DNA of 64,000 bases from DASXHD01 sp036488725. GTDB lineage: Bacteria; Myxococcota_A; Polyangia; Polyangiales; Polyangiaceae. The stretch spans positions 31,731 through 95,730 of the forward strand of contig DASXHD010000086.1 of the NCBI GenBank assembly GCA_036488725.1, read 5' to 3'. The notes below the pieces were generated by a model. That model ran no database searches. It was not told where the DNA came from and saw nothing but the letters and a program-made list of their open reading frames with translations. This document shows, piece by piece, positions 26,338-33,971 of the stretch; positions within the stretch are counted from its first letter, which is position 1; each line of letters starts with the position of its first letter. The translations under genes were made by a program, and so were the position numbers.

Positions 26338-26779
26338 GTTTTCCCCAGGATGCTGAAATGCCGACGCCCCTCCGCGCGCGAGCGCCTCGGGGCGAACATT
26401 TCTCGATAGCGAGATCCGTCGCGCGCGTCGAGAGCGAAGAGGAGAGCAACAGGAAGATCGGAAAGATTGGAAGGAAGGAGAAGATTTGTTGTGGTTGGGA
26501 GGGACGCGATGACGTCCGAGACACGGACGGCCGCCGCGCTCGAACGCGTCGCCGCTCCACCGAGCGAGGCAGCATGCGCGAACGATGGCGACCTGGGTCG
26601 CGAGCCTACCTCCGTGGACATCGTCCGTTCTGCCGACTGCATCGACACCGACTAAGTCATCGTCGTGAGGTGATGGCCTAGCTCGGCGAGCTCACGCTGT
26701 GGTCATCGCGCTCGACGGTTTCATCGCGACCAAGGGAGCGGACGTCGCGCTCTTTGAACGCGTCCGGGCGCGCGGGGCT
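26338..26779. other. 442-nt intergenic region upstream of dnaB
   Basis: It must contain the dnaB promoter. A hairpin with CGCCCC/GGGGCG arms (26365-26370 and 26389-26394) lies about 30 nt before the dnaB start. A copy of the ACAGGAAG repeat starts at 26449. The rest (26520-26779) shows no convincing gene; short open frames there lack ribosome-binding sites and family features. Confidence 0.5.
26449..26495 (+). repeat. ACAGGAAG dispersed repeat, copy upstream of dnaB
   Basis: The copy starts with ACAGGAAG and continues through a purine-rich segment ending in AGATTTGTT. It matches the reverse-complement arm of the copy after der, with small gaps. It is in the leader region of dnaB, about 110 nt from the start codon. 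Confidence 0.5.
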
Positions 26780-27712
26780 TCACTTGCTGGCAACAAAAAT
26801 CCCAACGCCTGGGCGATGAAAATAGATCGAACAACGGTCTTCGGTGATGAAATCGACGTGCTCGGCGCTCGCGCTATTGAGCTCGGACACGGGCCGCAGA
26901 TTGCTGAACACGTCCCCCGCCTGCTGCCTCGTTGCTACCCAGATGTCATAATCGCCGCCGCCCCCACCCGTTCGCTTCGAGGACCAATAAACGACGAGAT
27001 CGTCGGGCGTAACTGCCGGGTCGATGTCGCCAACGCCACTCGACAGCTCCGTGACGGGGGTCGGCGCGCCGAAGCCCGCGCCCGTGTTGACGCTTCGCGC
27101 GAAGCCGGTGCCCACCGTATCGCTGACGAGATAGAGGACTTTCCCATCCTCACGAATAAATGGTGACGAATCATCCGAGTCGGAATCGACGGTCGTCAGG
27201 CGTGTCGGCGATCCGAACGGTACGGCTGTCGTCGCACGCGAGGCGTAGAATATGTCATCGCCGTGACCGGGATCGGTCGTCGGACGATACCCCCAAAAAT
27301 AGATCGCAAGACCGTCGCCGGTGACAGCCGGCTGGCGCGCGTCGTCGTCTCCGATCGCAACCGCCGCGCTCCCGAAGGGAGCCGATTCGTCGGTCCGCTG
27401 CGCGACGTAAACGTTGTTCGTCCCTGCATCGTTCGCCAGCTGAAAGTAGCCCGTCAAGTGGTCCGGCGTTAAGCGCAGATACGTGCTTCCCGCGGGTAGA
27501 CCCGCGACCAAGCTGGCAGATCCGAACGAGCTATCGACGTCGCAGCTTGTCGGACCGCCGGCATCGGACACGTCATTCGATGCATCCTGCGCCGGGACTG
27601 CGTCCGTTGTCGCGTCCGGCCCGCCGTCTTGAGCGGTGGAGGAACTGTCGCCGACACAGCGCGCGAGGAGCGGCGCGGCACCCGCGACGAGAATAATTAC
27701 CGCTCGCCTCAC
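26780..27712 (-). CDS. PD40-type beta-propeller lipoprotein
   Basis: 310 aa from GTG 27712, overlapping the upstream stop as GTGA. The signal VRRAVIILVAGAAPLLARC is followed by an Asp/Ala/Ser linker. TolB/PD40-like repeats follow, each with an 'F-x-S-x-D-G-x-x-Y-F-x-S' core (DGLAIYFWGYRP, DGKVLYLVSDT, DDLVVYWSSKR). These repeats are common in surface lipoproteins of this group and may bind ligands. No enzyme motif is present. Confidence 0.8.
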   Translation of the reverse strand: MRRAVIILVAGAAPLLARCVGDSSSTAQDGGPDATTDAVPAQDASNDVSDAGGPTSCDVDSSFGSASLVAGLPAGSTYLRLTPDHLTGYFQLANDAGTNNVYVAQRTDESAPFGSAAVAIGDDDARQPAVTGDGLAIYFWGYRPTTDPGHGDDIFYASRATTAVPFGSPTRLTTVDSDSDDSSPFIREDGKVLYLVSDTVGTGFARSVNTGAGFGAPTPVTELSSGVGDIDPAVTPDDLVVYWSSKRTGGGGGDYDIWVATRQQAGDVFSNLRPVSELNSASAEHVDFITEDRCSIYFHRPGVGIFVASK

Positions 27713-28401
27713 GAGGCCGGGCTCGGGGCGGGGGCCGGCTTCGCGCGGGTCACGATCTTGTGCACCGGGACCGGCGACTCGAAGCGCTCGAGCGCGGCCT
27801 CGTCGCCGCGGTGCGCGAGGCGCGCGGCGAGACGGATGTGATGCGCCATCGCGCGGAGCGCGTCGAACGCCGCCTCGCGCGCGTGCGAGTGATCCTTGCG
27901 ATCGGCGCGCGCGTGACCGTGCGCGTGATGCGCCTCGAGGAGCGCGGCTGCGCCCTGCACGAGATCGTGACGATGCTGCTTGTCGACGTGCGCCGCGGCA
28001 GCGAGCTTCGGATTCTTCGCGAGGCTCGACGCGAGCTCGGTCGCGGCGATCTGGAGCTCCGCCGGACGATTCTCGTGCCACGCGGCGCCCTCGCCGAGCG
28101 TCTTCATCGTCGCGGGCGAGAGCTCCGCGAGCTTCCCCGCGTCGCGAATGTCGCGCATCGTCTGAACGAGCGCGTGCGCGATCTCTTTCACGTGCTCGCT
28201 CTCGGCGATCTGCGCGGCCGCATCGGGCGCGCTGTCCCCCGCGAGCCCGCGCGCGTGCGCGATGGCCTTCGTCACCGTCGCGAGATACCCCGCGCCGAGC
28301 TTCCCCTTCACTGCCGCGTCCGCTTGCGCCGCCGCGAGCATCGCATCGACATCGTCGAGCGTCGCCTGCTCCGCATTGCTGCGGTCATGCACGTGATTCA
28401 T
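27709..28401 (-). CDS. Hypothetical His-rich helical protein
   Basis: 230 aa from ATG 28401, with AGGAGG 11 nt upstream. The protein is almost wholly helical and Ala-rich, with no signal peptide or membrane segment. Clusters of His (HVDKQHRHD, HHAHGHARADRKDHSHARE) lie between about 150 and 205 and could bind metal. No family is recognised. It is coupled by GTGA to the lipoprotein gene downstream. Confidence 0.7.
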   Translation of the reverse strand: MNHVHDRSNAEQATLDDVDAMLAAAQADAAVKGKLGAGYLATVTKAIAHARGLAGDSAPDAAAQIAESEHVKEIAHALVQTMRDIRDAGKLAELSPATMKTLGEGAAWHENRPAELQIAATELASSLAKNPKLAAAAHVDKQHRHDLVQGAAALLEAHHAHGHARADRKDHSHAREAAFDALRAMAHHIRLAARLAHRGDEAALERFESPVPVHKIVTRAKPAPAPSPAS

Positions 28402-28441
28402 CCCCTGCCCTCCTCTTTCGAGGCCGAAACATAGCCGGTTA

Positions 28442-28610
28442 ATGCAGGAGGCGCGCGATCAAAATCGCAAGGCGCGCAGTCGGATTCCAAAGGCGCGCGT
28501 CATCGCGCGGGAGGCGAGCGGCATCCGATGGGATGCGCGCGATCGCAAGCGGGAGACGAGCAGTCGCGACCGCGAGACGCGACGTCGCGAAGCGAAGGCG
28601 CGTGGCCGTG
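28442..28610. repeat. Degenerate 21-bp tandem repeats
   Basis: About eight imperfect 21-nt units occur in a row. They are easiest to see when the minus strand is read, where each unit would give Ala-Arg-Leu plus four variable residues. They lie between the His-rich gene and the hexamer array. I do not call them coding, because no ribosome-binding site or start fits and they share the strand with the end of the four-helix-bundle gene only by frameshift. Confidence 0.55.
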
Positions 28611-28734
28611 AACGTGGCCGATGCCGTTGCCGTGGCCGTGGCCGTGGCCGTGGCCGTGGCGGTGGCGGTGGCCGTGGCCGGAGCCGTGGCCGTGGCGGTG
28701 GCGGATGCCGTCGCCGTCGATGTGGCCGTCACCG
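28601..28734. repeat. GTGGCC hexanucleotide array (left arm)
   Basis: A tandem array of GTGGCC with a few GTGGCG and GATGCC variants ends exactly at the stop of the four-helix-bundle gene. The purest part is 28630-28665. An inverted partner array lies at 29264-29304. Confidence 0.8.
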
Positions 28735-29061
28735 CTATGGAGCGGGGCGGCCGAGGCGCCACGTCGTTGCGGCGATTCGGTCGAGTCGATCGAGCAGCGC
28801 GACATCGAGCACGACGTATCCAAATGCTCCCGCGACCTCGTATGCCGCGCGCGACTCCTTCGCCGATCCGCACGAGGTCTCGAATCGCAGTCTTCGATTG
28901 CCGCGCCGATTGCCCGCGCCTTCACTCAGATTCAAAGCGATGCTCGCAAGCGCACGCCGCAACTGGTCGGCCAAGCTCCGGTCGCGCTTTTCGATCTCGC
29001 GAATCACCGGAGCAAAGAGCCGAATCGTTTCGATCACGAACGCGTAGATGTGAAGTGTCAT
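28735..29061 (-). CDS. Four-helix-bundle protein (23S rRNA intervening-sequence / bAvd-like)
   Basis: 108 aa from ATG 29061, with AAGGAG 7 nt upstream. The signature is clear: DRSLADQLRRALASIALNLSEG followed by a Gly/Arg stretch, RFETSCGSAKESRAAYEV and a final Leu-rich helix. This is the PF05635 four-helix-bundle family, found in 23S rRNA intervening sequences and, as bAvd, in diversity-generating retroelements. There is no reverse transcriptase or rRNA gene here. The gene sits alone in a repeat island, with an upstream hairpin overlapping its Shine-Dalgarno side. These proteins are basic and bind nucleic acid. Confidence 0.85.
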   Translation of the reverse strand: MTLHIYAFVIETIRLFAPVIREIEKRDRSLADQLRRALASIALNLSEGAGNRRGNRRLRFETSCGSAKESRAAYEVAGAFGYVVLDVALLDRLDRIAATTWRLGRPAP

Positions 29062-29070
29062 GGCAGTCTC

Positions 29071-29098
29071 CTTCGCCCCTCACTCGCGAGAGGCGAAG
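29071..29098. promoter_or_regulatory. Hairpin before the four-helix-bundle gene
   Basis: Seven-base arms CTTCGCC (29071-29077) and GGCGAAG (29092-29098), with a further 3-bp stem inside, form a hairpin. Its arm overlaps the AAGGAG ribosome-binding site (complement of 29068-29073). In the mRNA it could mask translation initiation, a possible self-regulation site. Confidence 0.45.
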
Positions 29099-29118
29099 CC
29101 CGCAACATCCCGCGCGGA

Positions 29119-29185
29119 GCGGCAGTCAAGGATGCGAAGCACCGCCGAAGGCGGCGACGCCGCAGGCGTCGTCCTTGACGGCCGC
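29119..29185. other. Three-hairpin junction element
   Basis: An outer stem of 8+5 bp (29119-29132 with 29172-29185, one A-G mismatch) closes three successive small hairpins with three-base loops. These are TGC-GAA-GCA (29133-29141), CCGCC-GAA-GGCGG (29142-29154) and CGACGCC-GCA-GGCGTCG (29155-29171). The pieces abut without spare bases. The design is a compact four-way junction and could be a DNA cruciform or an RNA. Confidence 0.7.
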
Positions 29186-29263
29186 GAGCACGGGATGAAA
29201 ATGAGACCAGCCGAGCGAGCCCCAACGCTGCAGCCTCGCCCCGCCCTTCGGGCCATCACCGGC

Positions 29264-29304
29264 GACGGCCACGGCCACGGCCACGGCCACGGCCACGGCC
29301 ACCG
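29264..29304. repeat. GGCCAC hexanucleotide array (right arm)
   Basis: Six nearly perfect GGCCAC units run from 29264 to 29304, ending 2 nt before the SDR stop codon. It is the reverse complement of the left array at 28601-28734, so the two flank the four-helix-bundle gene and the junction element as an inverted pair. Confidence 0.8.
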
Positions 29305-29305
29305 C

Positions 29306-30091
29306 TCACACTTCTTCGAGCCCCGCGTACCCGCGATCCCCAAACGGAATCATCCGCGGCTCCTCATCCTCCGACCACCACACCATCACCCGCCCCGCGA
29401 GCGTCTCGTCCGTCGCGAGCACCCGAACCGCCTCCGCGATCTGCTCGAGCGTCGTCAGCTTCGCAGGGATCCCGAGCGCAGCGCGCTCCTCGGCCGGCAC
29501 CGACTCGACGTACTCCTCGATCTCGGGCGTCGCGACCCAATCGGGCAAAAGACAATTGACCCGAATGTTCTCTTTCTCGCCGAGCCACGCGAGCATCGTC
29601 GTGAGTCGCATCACGCCCGCCTTCGCGACGTCGTACGCCGGCGAACCGCCCGCTTTCGTGCGGCCGTGCCCCAAGGCGCTCGTGGAGCCCATGTTCACGA
29701 TCGCGCCGCCGCGGCTCTTCATGATTTCGATCGCCGCGCGCGTCGCGGTCATCGCGCCGATCAAATCGGTCGCGACCGTGTCGACCCAATTGTCGAGCGG
29801 CGCGCTCGGGCGATACGGCGCCGACGCGTCGTTCACGAGCACGTCGAGCCCGCCGAGCTCACGCGCGGCGAACGCGACCGTCTCTTCGACGTCGGCCGCG
29901 ACGCGCACGTCGCAGCCGCGCACGATCGCGCGCCCGCCGTCCTTCGCGATCAAACGCGCGGTCTCGTGCGCGCCGAGCTCGTCGAGATCGGCACACACGA
30001 CCACCGCGCCGTCTCGCGCGAACCGCCGCGCGATCGCGCGCCCGCACCCGACGCCCCCCGCGCCAGTCACGAGCGCGCGCGTCGCCTTCAT
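29306..30091 (-). CDS. Short-chain dehydrogenase/reductase
   Basis: 261 aa. The NAD(P) site is TGAGGVGCGRAIA (about 9-21), and the active-site Ser and YxxxK are present (NMGSTSALG ... YDVAKAG). The C-terminus is about 10 residues longer than a minimal SDR. It starts 4 nt after rplI, so it is probably transcribed from the ribosomal operon, an unusual position for a reductase. Substrate unknown. Confidence 0.9.
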   Translation of the reverse strand: MKATRALVTGAGGVGCGRAIARRFARDGAVVVCADLDELGAHETARLIAKDGGRAIVRGCDVRVAADVEETVAFAARELGGLDVLVNDASAPYRPSAPLDNWVDTVATDLIGAMTATRAAIEIMKSRGGAIVNMGSTSALGHGRTKAGGSPAYDVAKAGVMRLTTMLAWLGEKENIRVNCLLPDWVATPEIEEYVESVPAEERAALGIPAKLTTLEQIAEAVRVLATDETLAGRVMVWWSEDEEPRMIPFGDRGYAGLEEV

Positions 30092-30095
30092 CGCA

Positions 30096-30551
30096 TTACT
30101 TTTTGACGACTTCGACTTTGATCGTCGCGCCGATGTCGCCGAGCAGCTTCACCGGAACTTCGTAGCTGCCGAGCGCTTTGATCGGCTCGGCGAGGTGCAT
30201 CTGCTTGCGGTCGAGATCGAAGCCTTTGGCTTTGACGGCCGCGTGGACGTCTTTGCTCGTGACCGATCCGAAGAGGCGATCCTCTTCGCCGACCGGGCGC
30301 GCGATTTCGATCTTGAGGCCGTCGAGCTTGGCGGCGAGCTCGCGCGCCTCTTTCTTCGCCTTCTCGGCCTTGGCGACCGCGACGGCTTTTTCGTGGCCGA
30401 TGCGGTTGACCGCGGCGGCCGTCGCCGGCACCGCGAGATCGCGCGGAATCAAAAAGTTACGCGCGAAGCCCGGGCGCACGCGAACGAGCTCGCCGGATTT
30501 CCCGACGTTCTGCACGTCGTGCTGGAGGATGACTTGAATCGTCGCGGGCAT
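30096..30551 (-). CDS. rplI: 50S ribosomal protein L9
   Basis: 151 aa. N-terminal RNA-binding domain VQNVGKSGELVRVRPGFARNFLIPRDLAVPAT and a C-terminal domain joined by a long helix (VAKAEKAKKEARELAAK) match bL9. It is the last ribosomal gene of the rpsF-rpsR-rplI set. Note that ssb, often between rpsF and rpsR in other groups, is absent. Confidence 0.97.
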   Translation of the reverse strand: MPATIQVILQHDVQNVGKSGELVRVRPGFARNFLIPRDLAVPATAAAVNRIGHEKAVAVAKAEKAKKEARELAAKLDGLKIEIARPVGEEDRLFGSVTSKDVHAAVKAKGFDLDRKQMHLAEPIKALGSYEVPVKLLGDIGATIKVEVVKK

Positions 30552-30554
30552 GGC

Positions 30555-30890
30555 TCAGCTCGTCACGGTGAAGGGCAAGAGCGCGATGTTGCGCGCGCGC
30601 TTGATGGCCTGGTTGATCTTGCGCTGGTGAAGCGCGCAGTTGCCGCTGATGCGGCGCGGAACGACCTTGCCGCGCTCGCTCACGAAGTACTTGAGCGCCT
30701 GCGGGTCTTTGTAGTCGATGACGATTTCTTTCTCTGCGCAGAACTTGCAAACGCGCTTCTTGCCGAGGCGGCGTCGCGAGACGTCGGCGTTGAGATCCGG
30801 CGCGCGGAGGTCTTTGTCGTCGTCCATCATGTCGTTGCGGCGACCGCCGCGATCCGACGCGATCGCGTCTTCACGAACTCGGTTGCTCAT
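30555..30890 (-). CDS. rpsR: 30S ribosomal protein S18, zinc-binding (C+) form
   Basis: 111 aa, with an acidic/basic N-terminal extension of about 40 residues before the normal S18 core (KRVCKFCAEKE ... LKYFVSERGKVVPRRISGNCALHQRKI). CxxC and CxxH pairs replace the E. coli CRFT and RAKY residues, so this is the zinc-ribbon form. It binds together with S6, encoded just upstream, to the 30S platform. Confidence 0.96.
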   Translation of the reverse strand: MSNRVREDAIASDRGGRRNDMMDDDKDLRAPDLNADVSRRRLGKKRVCKFCAEKEIVIDYKDPQALKYFVSERGKVVPRRISGNCALHQRKINQAIKRARNIALLPFTVTS

Positions 30891-30893
30891 CGG

Positions 30894-31526
30894 TCACTCC
30901 TCGTCCTTCTTCTCGGGCGTCGCGGCGGGGGCGGCGGGAGCCGCGGGTGCCGCAGCGGCTGCGGGCTCGCCTTCGCTCGACGGCATCATTTCTTCGTCGG
31001 CGAACTCGTCGCCTTCGTCCTCGCGGCGCGCGCGGGGCGGCGCCTCGGCGGCCTCGATGAGGCCGAGGATCTTTTCGCGCGACTCTTCTTTCTCTTCCTC
31101 GACGGGGAGCTCGAGGCGCGCGAGCTTCACTTCTTCCGGATCGATCTGGAGCGACGCGAGGTCGACCTGCTCGCGCACGGTGACCGTCTGATACTTGAGG
31201 ACCGCGTCCGCGAGCTTCAGGTTGCGCTCGAGCTCGCCGACGAGACCGCCCGCGCCCACGTATTTCACGTAGACGTAGACGCCGCGGCGCTGCTTGGCGA
31301 CCGGATACGCGAGGCGGCGACGGCCCCACGCCTCGACCTTGACGAGCTTGCCTTGTCCCCGGTCGACGACCTCGGCGACGCGCGCTTGAACGCGGTCGGC
31401 CGTGTCGGCGTCGACGTCGGAGCGGAGGATGTAAATCGTCTCGTATTCCTTCGGCTTCGCGCCGGCCGGAACGTGGACGTTGATCGAGCGCGGCGCGGCG
31501 CTCTGCGGGGTCACTTCTTGGGTCAT
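30894..31526 (-). CDS. rpsF: 30S ribosomal protein S6 with long C-terminal tail
   Basis: 210 aa from ATG 31526, with GAGGAACC just upstream. The S6 core is at about 25-120 (YETIYILRSDVDADTAD ... WGRRRLAYPVAKQRRGVYVYVKY). It is followed by an acidic helix (LPVEEEKEESREKILGLIEA) and an Ala/Pro-rich tail of about 45 residues ending EKKDEE. A normal S6 is about 100-130 aa, so the tail is an addition. S6 and S18 pair on the ribosome. Confidence 0.96.
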   Translation of the reverse strand: MTQEVTPQSAAPRSINVHVPAGAKPKEYETIYILRSDVDADTADRVQARVAEVVDRGQGKLVKVEAWGRRRLAYPVAKQRRGVYVYVKYVGAGGLVGELERNLKLADAVLKYQTVTVREQVDLASLQIDPEEVKLARLELPVEEEKEESREKILGLIEAAEAPPRARREDEGDEFADEEMMPSSEGEPAAAAAPAAPAAPAATPEKKDEE

Positions 31527-31604
31527 GGTTCCTCGTGGACTTCCCGGTTTTTGGCCGGGATTGGCCCGTCGGCTAGGCCGGCGAGCAAGGGAGCGCGGGG
31601 TTTA
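31527..31604 (-). promoter_or_regulatory. rpsF leader, possible S6:S18 autoregulatory RNA
   Basis: Between pth and rpsF the transcript can fold a 6-bp hairpin (31542-31547 with 31555-31560, CCGGGA/TCCCGG) and a second GGCC/GGCC stem with a CCG in its loop (31564-31580). S6:S18 leaders carry a conserved CCG next to a stem. The resemblance is loose. Confidence 0.3.
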
Positions 31605-32168
31605 TCATTTGGTTTTGGTGTTGACCACATTCATCGCCAAAGCCGGGCCTTTTTCGAGCACGGCCGAGACGGCTGCGATGGCGCGCCCGATCACGTCGGG
31701 GAGCTCGGCGCGCTCGCTCGCGTCGAAGTCGGAGAGCACGTAATCCGCGACTTCTCCACGAAAGCCGGCGGGCGGCCGGCCAATCCCGATGCGCACGCGC
31801 ACGAAGTCGGGCGAGCCCAGCCGCCCGATGATGCTGCGCAAACCGTTGTGCCCGGCGTGGCCGCCGCCGACTTTGAGTCGCACGTCGCCGAACGGCAGAT
31901 CCAGCTCGTCGTGGAGCACGACGACGTGTGCCGGGTCGGCCTTCACGAACGCCGCGGCGGGCTGAACCGAGTCGCCGGACAAGTTCATGAAAGTCAGCGG
32001 CTCGAGCAGCATCAGCTCGCCCTCGCGCGAGAAGACGCCGGAGAATTTTTCTTTCCACGCAGGCAGGCCGCGCGCGTCGCGAAGACGCTCGGCTGCCATG
32101 AAGCCCACGTTGTGCCGATTGCCCGCGTACTTCTTCCCGGGATTTCCCAGGCCGACGACGAGGTACAC
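31605..32168 (-). CDS. pth: Peptidyl-tRNA hydrolase
   Basis: 187 aa from GTG 32168, 9 nt after rplY. The N-terminus YLVVGLGNPGKKYAGNRHNVGF carries the Asn and catalytic His of the family, and the ELDLPFGDVRLKVGGGHAGHNGLRSI loop is present. It recycles peptidyl-tRNA dropped from stalled ribosomes. The neighbours (prs, rplY, rpsF) form a common arrangement. Confidence 0.96.
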   Translation of the reverse strand: MYLVVGLGNPGKKYAGNRHNVGFMAAERLRDARGLPAWKEKFSGVFSREGELMLLEPLTFMNLSGDSVQPAAAFVKADPAHVVVLHDELDLPFGDVRLKVGGGHAGHNGLRSIIGRLGSPDFVRVRIGIGRPPAGFRGEVADYVLSDFDASERAELPDVIGRAIAAVSAVLEKGPALAMNVVNTKTK

Positions 32169-32177
32169 GAGAGAAGA

Positions 32178-32900
32178 CTACTTCTTCTTCTTCTCTTCTT
32201 TGGCAGGCGCGGCACCCGCGGCAGGCGCGGCGCCCCCGGCCGGAGCTGCACCCGCGGCCGGAGCGGCGCCCGGCGCTGCACCCGGCGCACCCGGCGCACC
32301 CGCGGCAGCTGCGCCCGGAGCGGCCTCTTCTTCGACCTTCTCTTTTTCGGGCGCGACGACCGCGATGAGCGTCTGCTCCGGCGGAACGCGCGGCGTGACG
32401 CCTTCGGGCAGCTTCACGTCGCGGGTCGCGACGGCCATGCCGAGCTCGAGGTGCGTGACGTCGGCCTCGACCTTGAGCGGAATGGCGTTCGGCAGGCAGC
32501 GAATCGGAAGCGTGCGATAAACCTGCCGGAGAATGCCGCCGTTGGTCACGCCGACCGGCTTGCCGATCGCGATGAGGGGGATCTCGACGTCGACCGGCTT
32601 GTCGAGCTTCACCTCGACGAAGTCGACGTGACGAAGCGCGCGATCGACCGGCGCGACGTCGTAATCACGAATCATCACGTTCAGGTCTTTGCCGCCGACC
32701 TTCATCGAGATGACGGTGTTCTTGCCGCGCTCGCTCTTCAAGATGGCGAGCACGTCCTTCGGCGCGACCGCGAGGGGCGTCGAGGGCAGGTCTTTGCCGT
32801 ACGCGACGGCGGGGATTTTCCCGGTGCGACGCAGCCGTCCGGCTTCGGCTTTGCCGCCGGCGGAACGGTTCTGCGCTTCGAGAGTGACGAGCGAGCTCAT
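32178..32900 (-). CDS. rplY: 50S ribosomal protein L25/general stress protein Ctc
   Basis: 240 aa from ATG 32900, with AAGGA 7 nt upstream. The L25 domain (about 5-95) carries RNRSAGGKAEAGRLRRTGKIPA-type 5S rRNA contacts, followed by the Ctc domain (about 100-185). The last 55 residues are an Ala/Gly/Pro repeat tail ending in KEEKKKK, of low complexity. The tail is probably disordered and is not found in E. coli L25. Confidence 0.95.
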   Translation of the reverse strand: MSSLVTLEAQNRSAGGKAEAGRLRRTGKIPAVAYGKDLPSTPLAVAPKDVLAILKSERGKNTVISMKVGGKDLNVMIRDYDVAPVDRALRHVDFVEVKLDKPVDVEIPLIAIGKPVGVTNGGILRQVYRTLPIRCLPNAIPLKVEADVTHLELGMAVATRDVKLPEGVTPRVPPEQTLIAVVAPEKEKVEEEAAPGAAAAGAPGAPGAAPGAAPAAGAAPAGGAAPAAGAAPAKEEKKKK

Positions 32901-32955
32901 GATGGATCCTTCGGGGGTGCGCTTCGTAGCAGAAGGGCCCGCCGCCTGCAATCGA

Positions 32956-33924
32956 TCACGCGAAGAGCGAGCTCACCGAATCGCTCGAGTGAATGCGCTT
33001 GATCGCTTCGCCGAGGAGCTTCGCGATGCTCACTTGCTTGATCTTTCCGCACTGCGCGGCCGCGTCGGCGAGCGGGATCGTGTCGGTCACGATGACCTCG
33101 GCCAGCGGCGAGTCGACGATGCGCTGAATCGCCGGGCCCGAGAGGACGCCGTGCGTCGCGACGCCGACCACTTTGGTCGCGCCCTTCGCCATGAGCGCCT
33201 TCGCCGCGTTCACGAGCGTGCCGGCGGTGTCGATGATGTCGTCGAGGACGATGCACGGGCGACCCTTCACGTCGCCGATGAGGTTCATGACCTCGCTCTC
33301 GTTGGCGCGCTCGCGGCGCTTGTCGATGATCGCGAGCGACGCGTTCAAGCGCTTCGAATACGCGCGCGCGCGCTCGACGCCGCCCGCGTCCGGCGAGACG
33401 AAGACCGCCGACGAGTCGAAATTTTTCTTCAGATAATCTTCGAGCACGACCGGCATCGCGAAGAGGTGGTCGACCGGGATGTTGAAAAAGCCCTGAATTT
33501 GGCCGGCGTGGAGATCGACCGTCACGACGCGCGTGACGCCCGCGGCTTGCACCAGATCGGCGACGAGCTTGCTCGTGATGGGCGTGCGCGGCGCGACTTT
33601 GCGGTCTTGGCGGGCGTAGCCGTAATACGGGATGACCGCGTTGATCGACCCGGCCGACGCGCGGCGAAGCGCGTCGCACATGATCAAGAGCTCCATCACG
33701 TTGTCGTTGACGGGGCTGCAGGTCGGCTGAATCACGAACGCGTCGACGCCGCGAACGTTCTCGTTGATCTCGACGAAGCTCTCGCCGTCCGAGAACCGAG
33801 TCGTCTTGCTCTTCGCGAGCGGCGTCTCGAGATAACCCGCGATGTTCTGCGCGAGCTTGGGGTTTGCGTTGCCCGAGAAGATGCAGACTTTCTTGAACAA
33901 GCGCGCCTCCGGTTTGCGGCGCAT
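32956..33924 (-). CDS. prs: Ribose-phosphate pyrophosphokinase
   Basis: 322 aa from ATG 33924. PRPP-binding loop VLDDIIDTAGT, ATP-site segments RQDRKVAPRTPITSK, and the flexible loop are all present. It makes PRPP for purine, pyrimidine and histidine synthesis; purA and hisZ lie 15 kb away. It is the first gene of the prs-rplY-pth-rpsF-rpsR-rplI block, a common bacterial order. Confidence 0.97.
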   Translation of the reverse strand: MRRKPEARLFKKVCIFSGNANPKLAQNIAGYLETPLAKSKTTRFSDGESFVEINENVRGVDAFVIQPTCSPVNDNVMELLIMCDALRRASAGSINAVIPYYGYARQDRKVAPRTPITSKLVADLVQAAGVTRVVTVDLHAGQIQGFFNIPVDHLFAMPVVLEDYLKKNFDSSAVFVSPDAGGVERARAYSKRLNASLAIIDKRRERANESEVMNLIGDVKGRPCIVLDDIIDTAGTLVNAAKALMAKGATKVVGVATHGVLSGPAIQRIVDSPLAEVIVTDTIPLADAAAQCGKIKQVSIAKLLGEAIKRIHSSDSVSSLFA

Positions 33925-33971
33925 GTACCTTTGCCGCCGCGACGTGTCAACGCACGTCGGTCACGCGCGCT

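Noticed and set aside
26699..27166. Plus-strand frame starting VIALDGFIATKGADV
   Set aside because: It runs opposite the PD40 lipoprotein and shows no family motif.
28601..28734. Phase variation by hexamer slippage
   Set aside because: Unit length is a multiple of three and lies outside the coding frame, so slippage would not switch a gene.
28439..28873. Thr/Ala-rich minus-strand frame over the hexamer array
   Set aside because: It overlaps the four-helix-bundle gene, is pure low complexity and has no ribosome-binding site; treated as DNA repeat.
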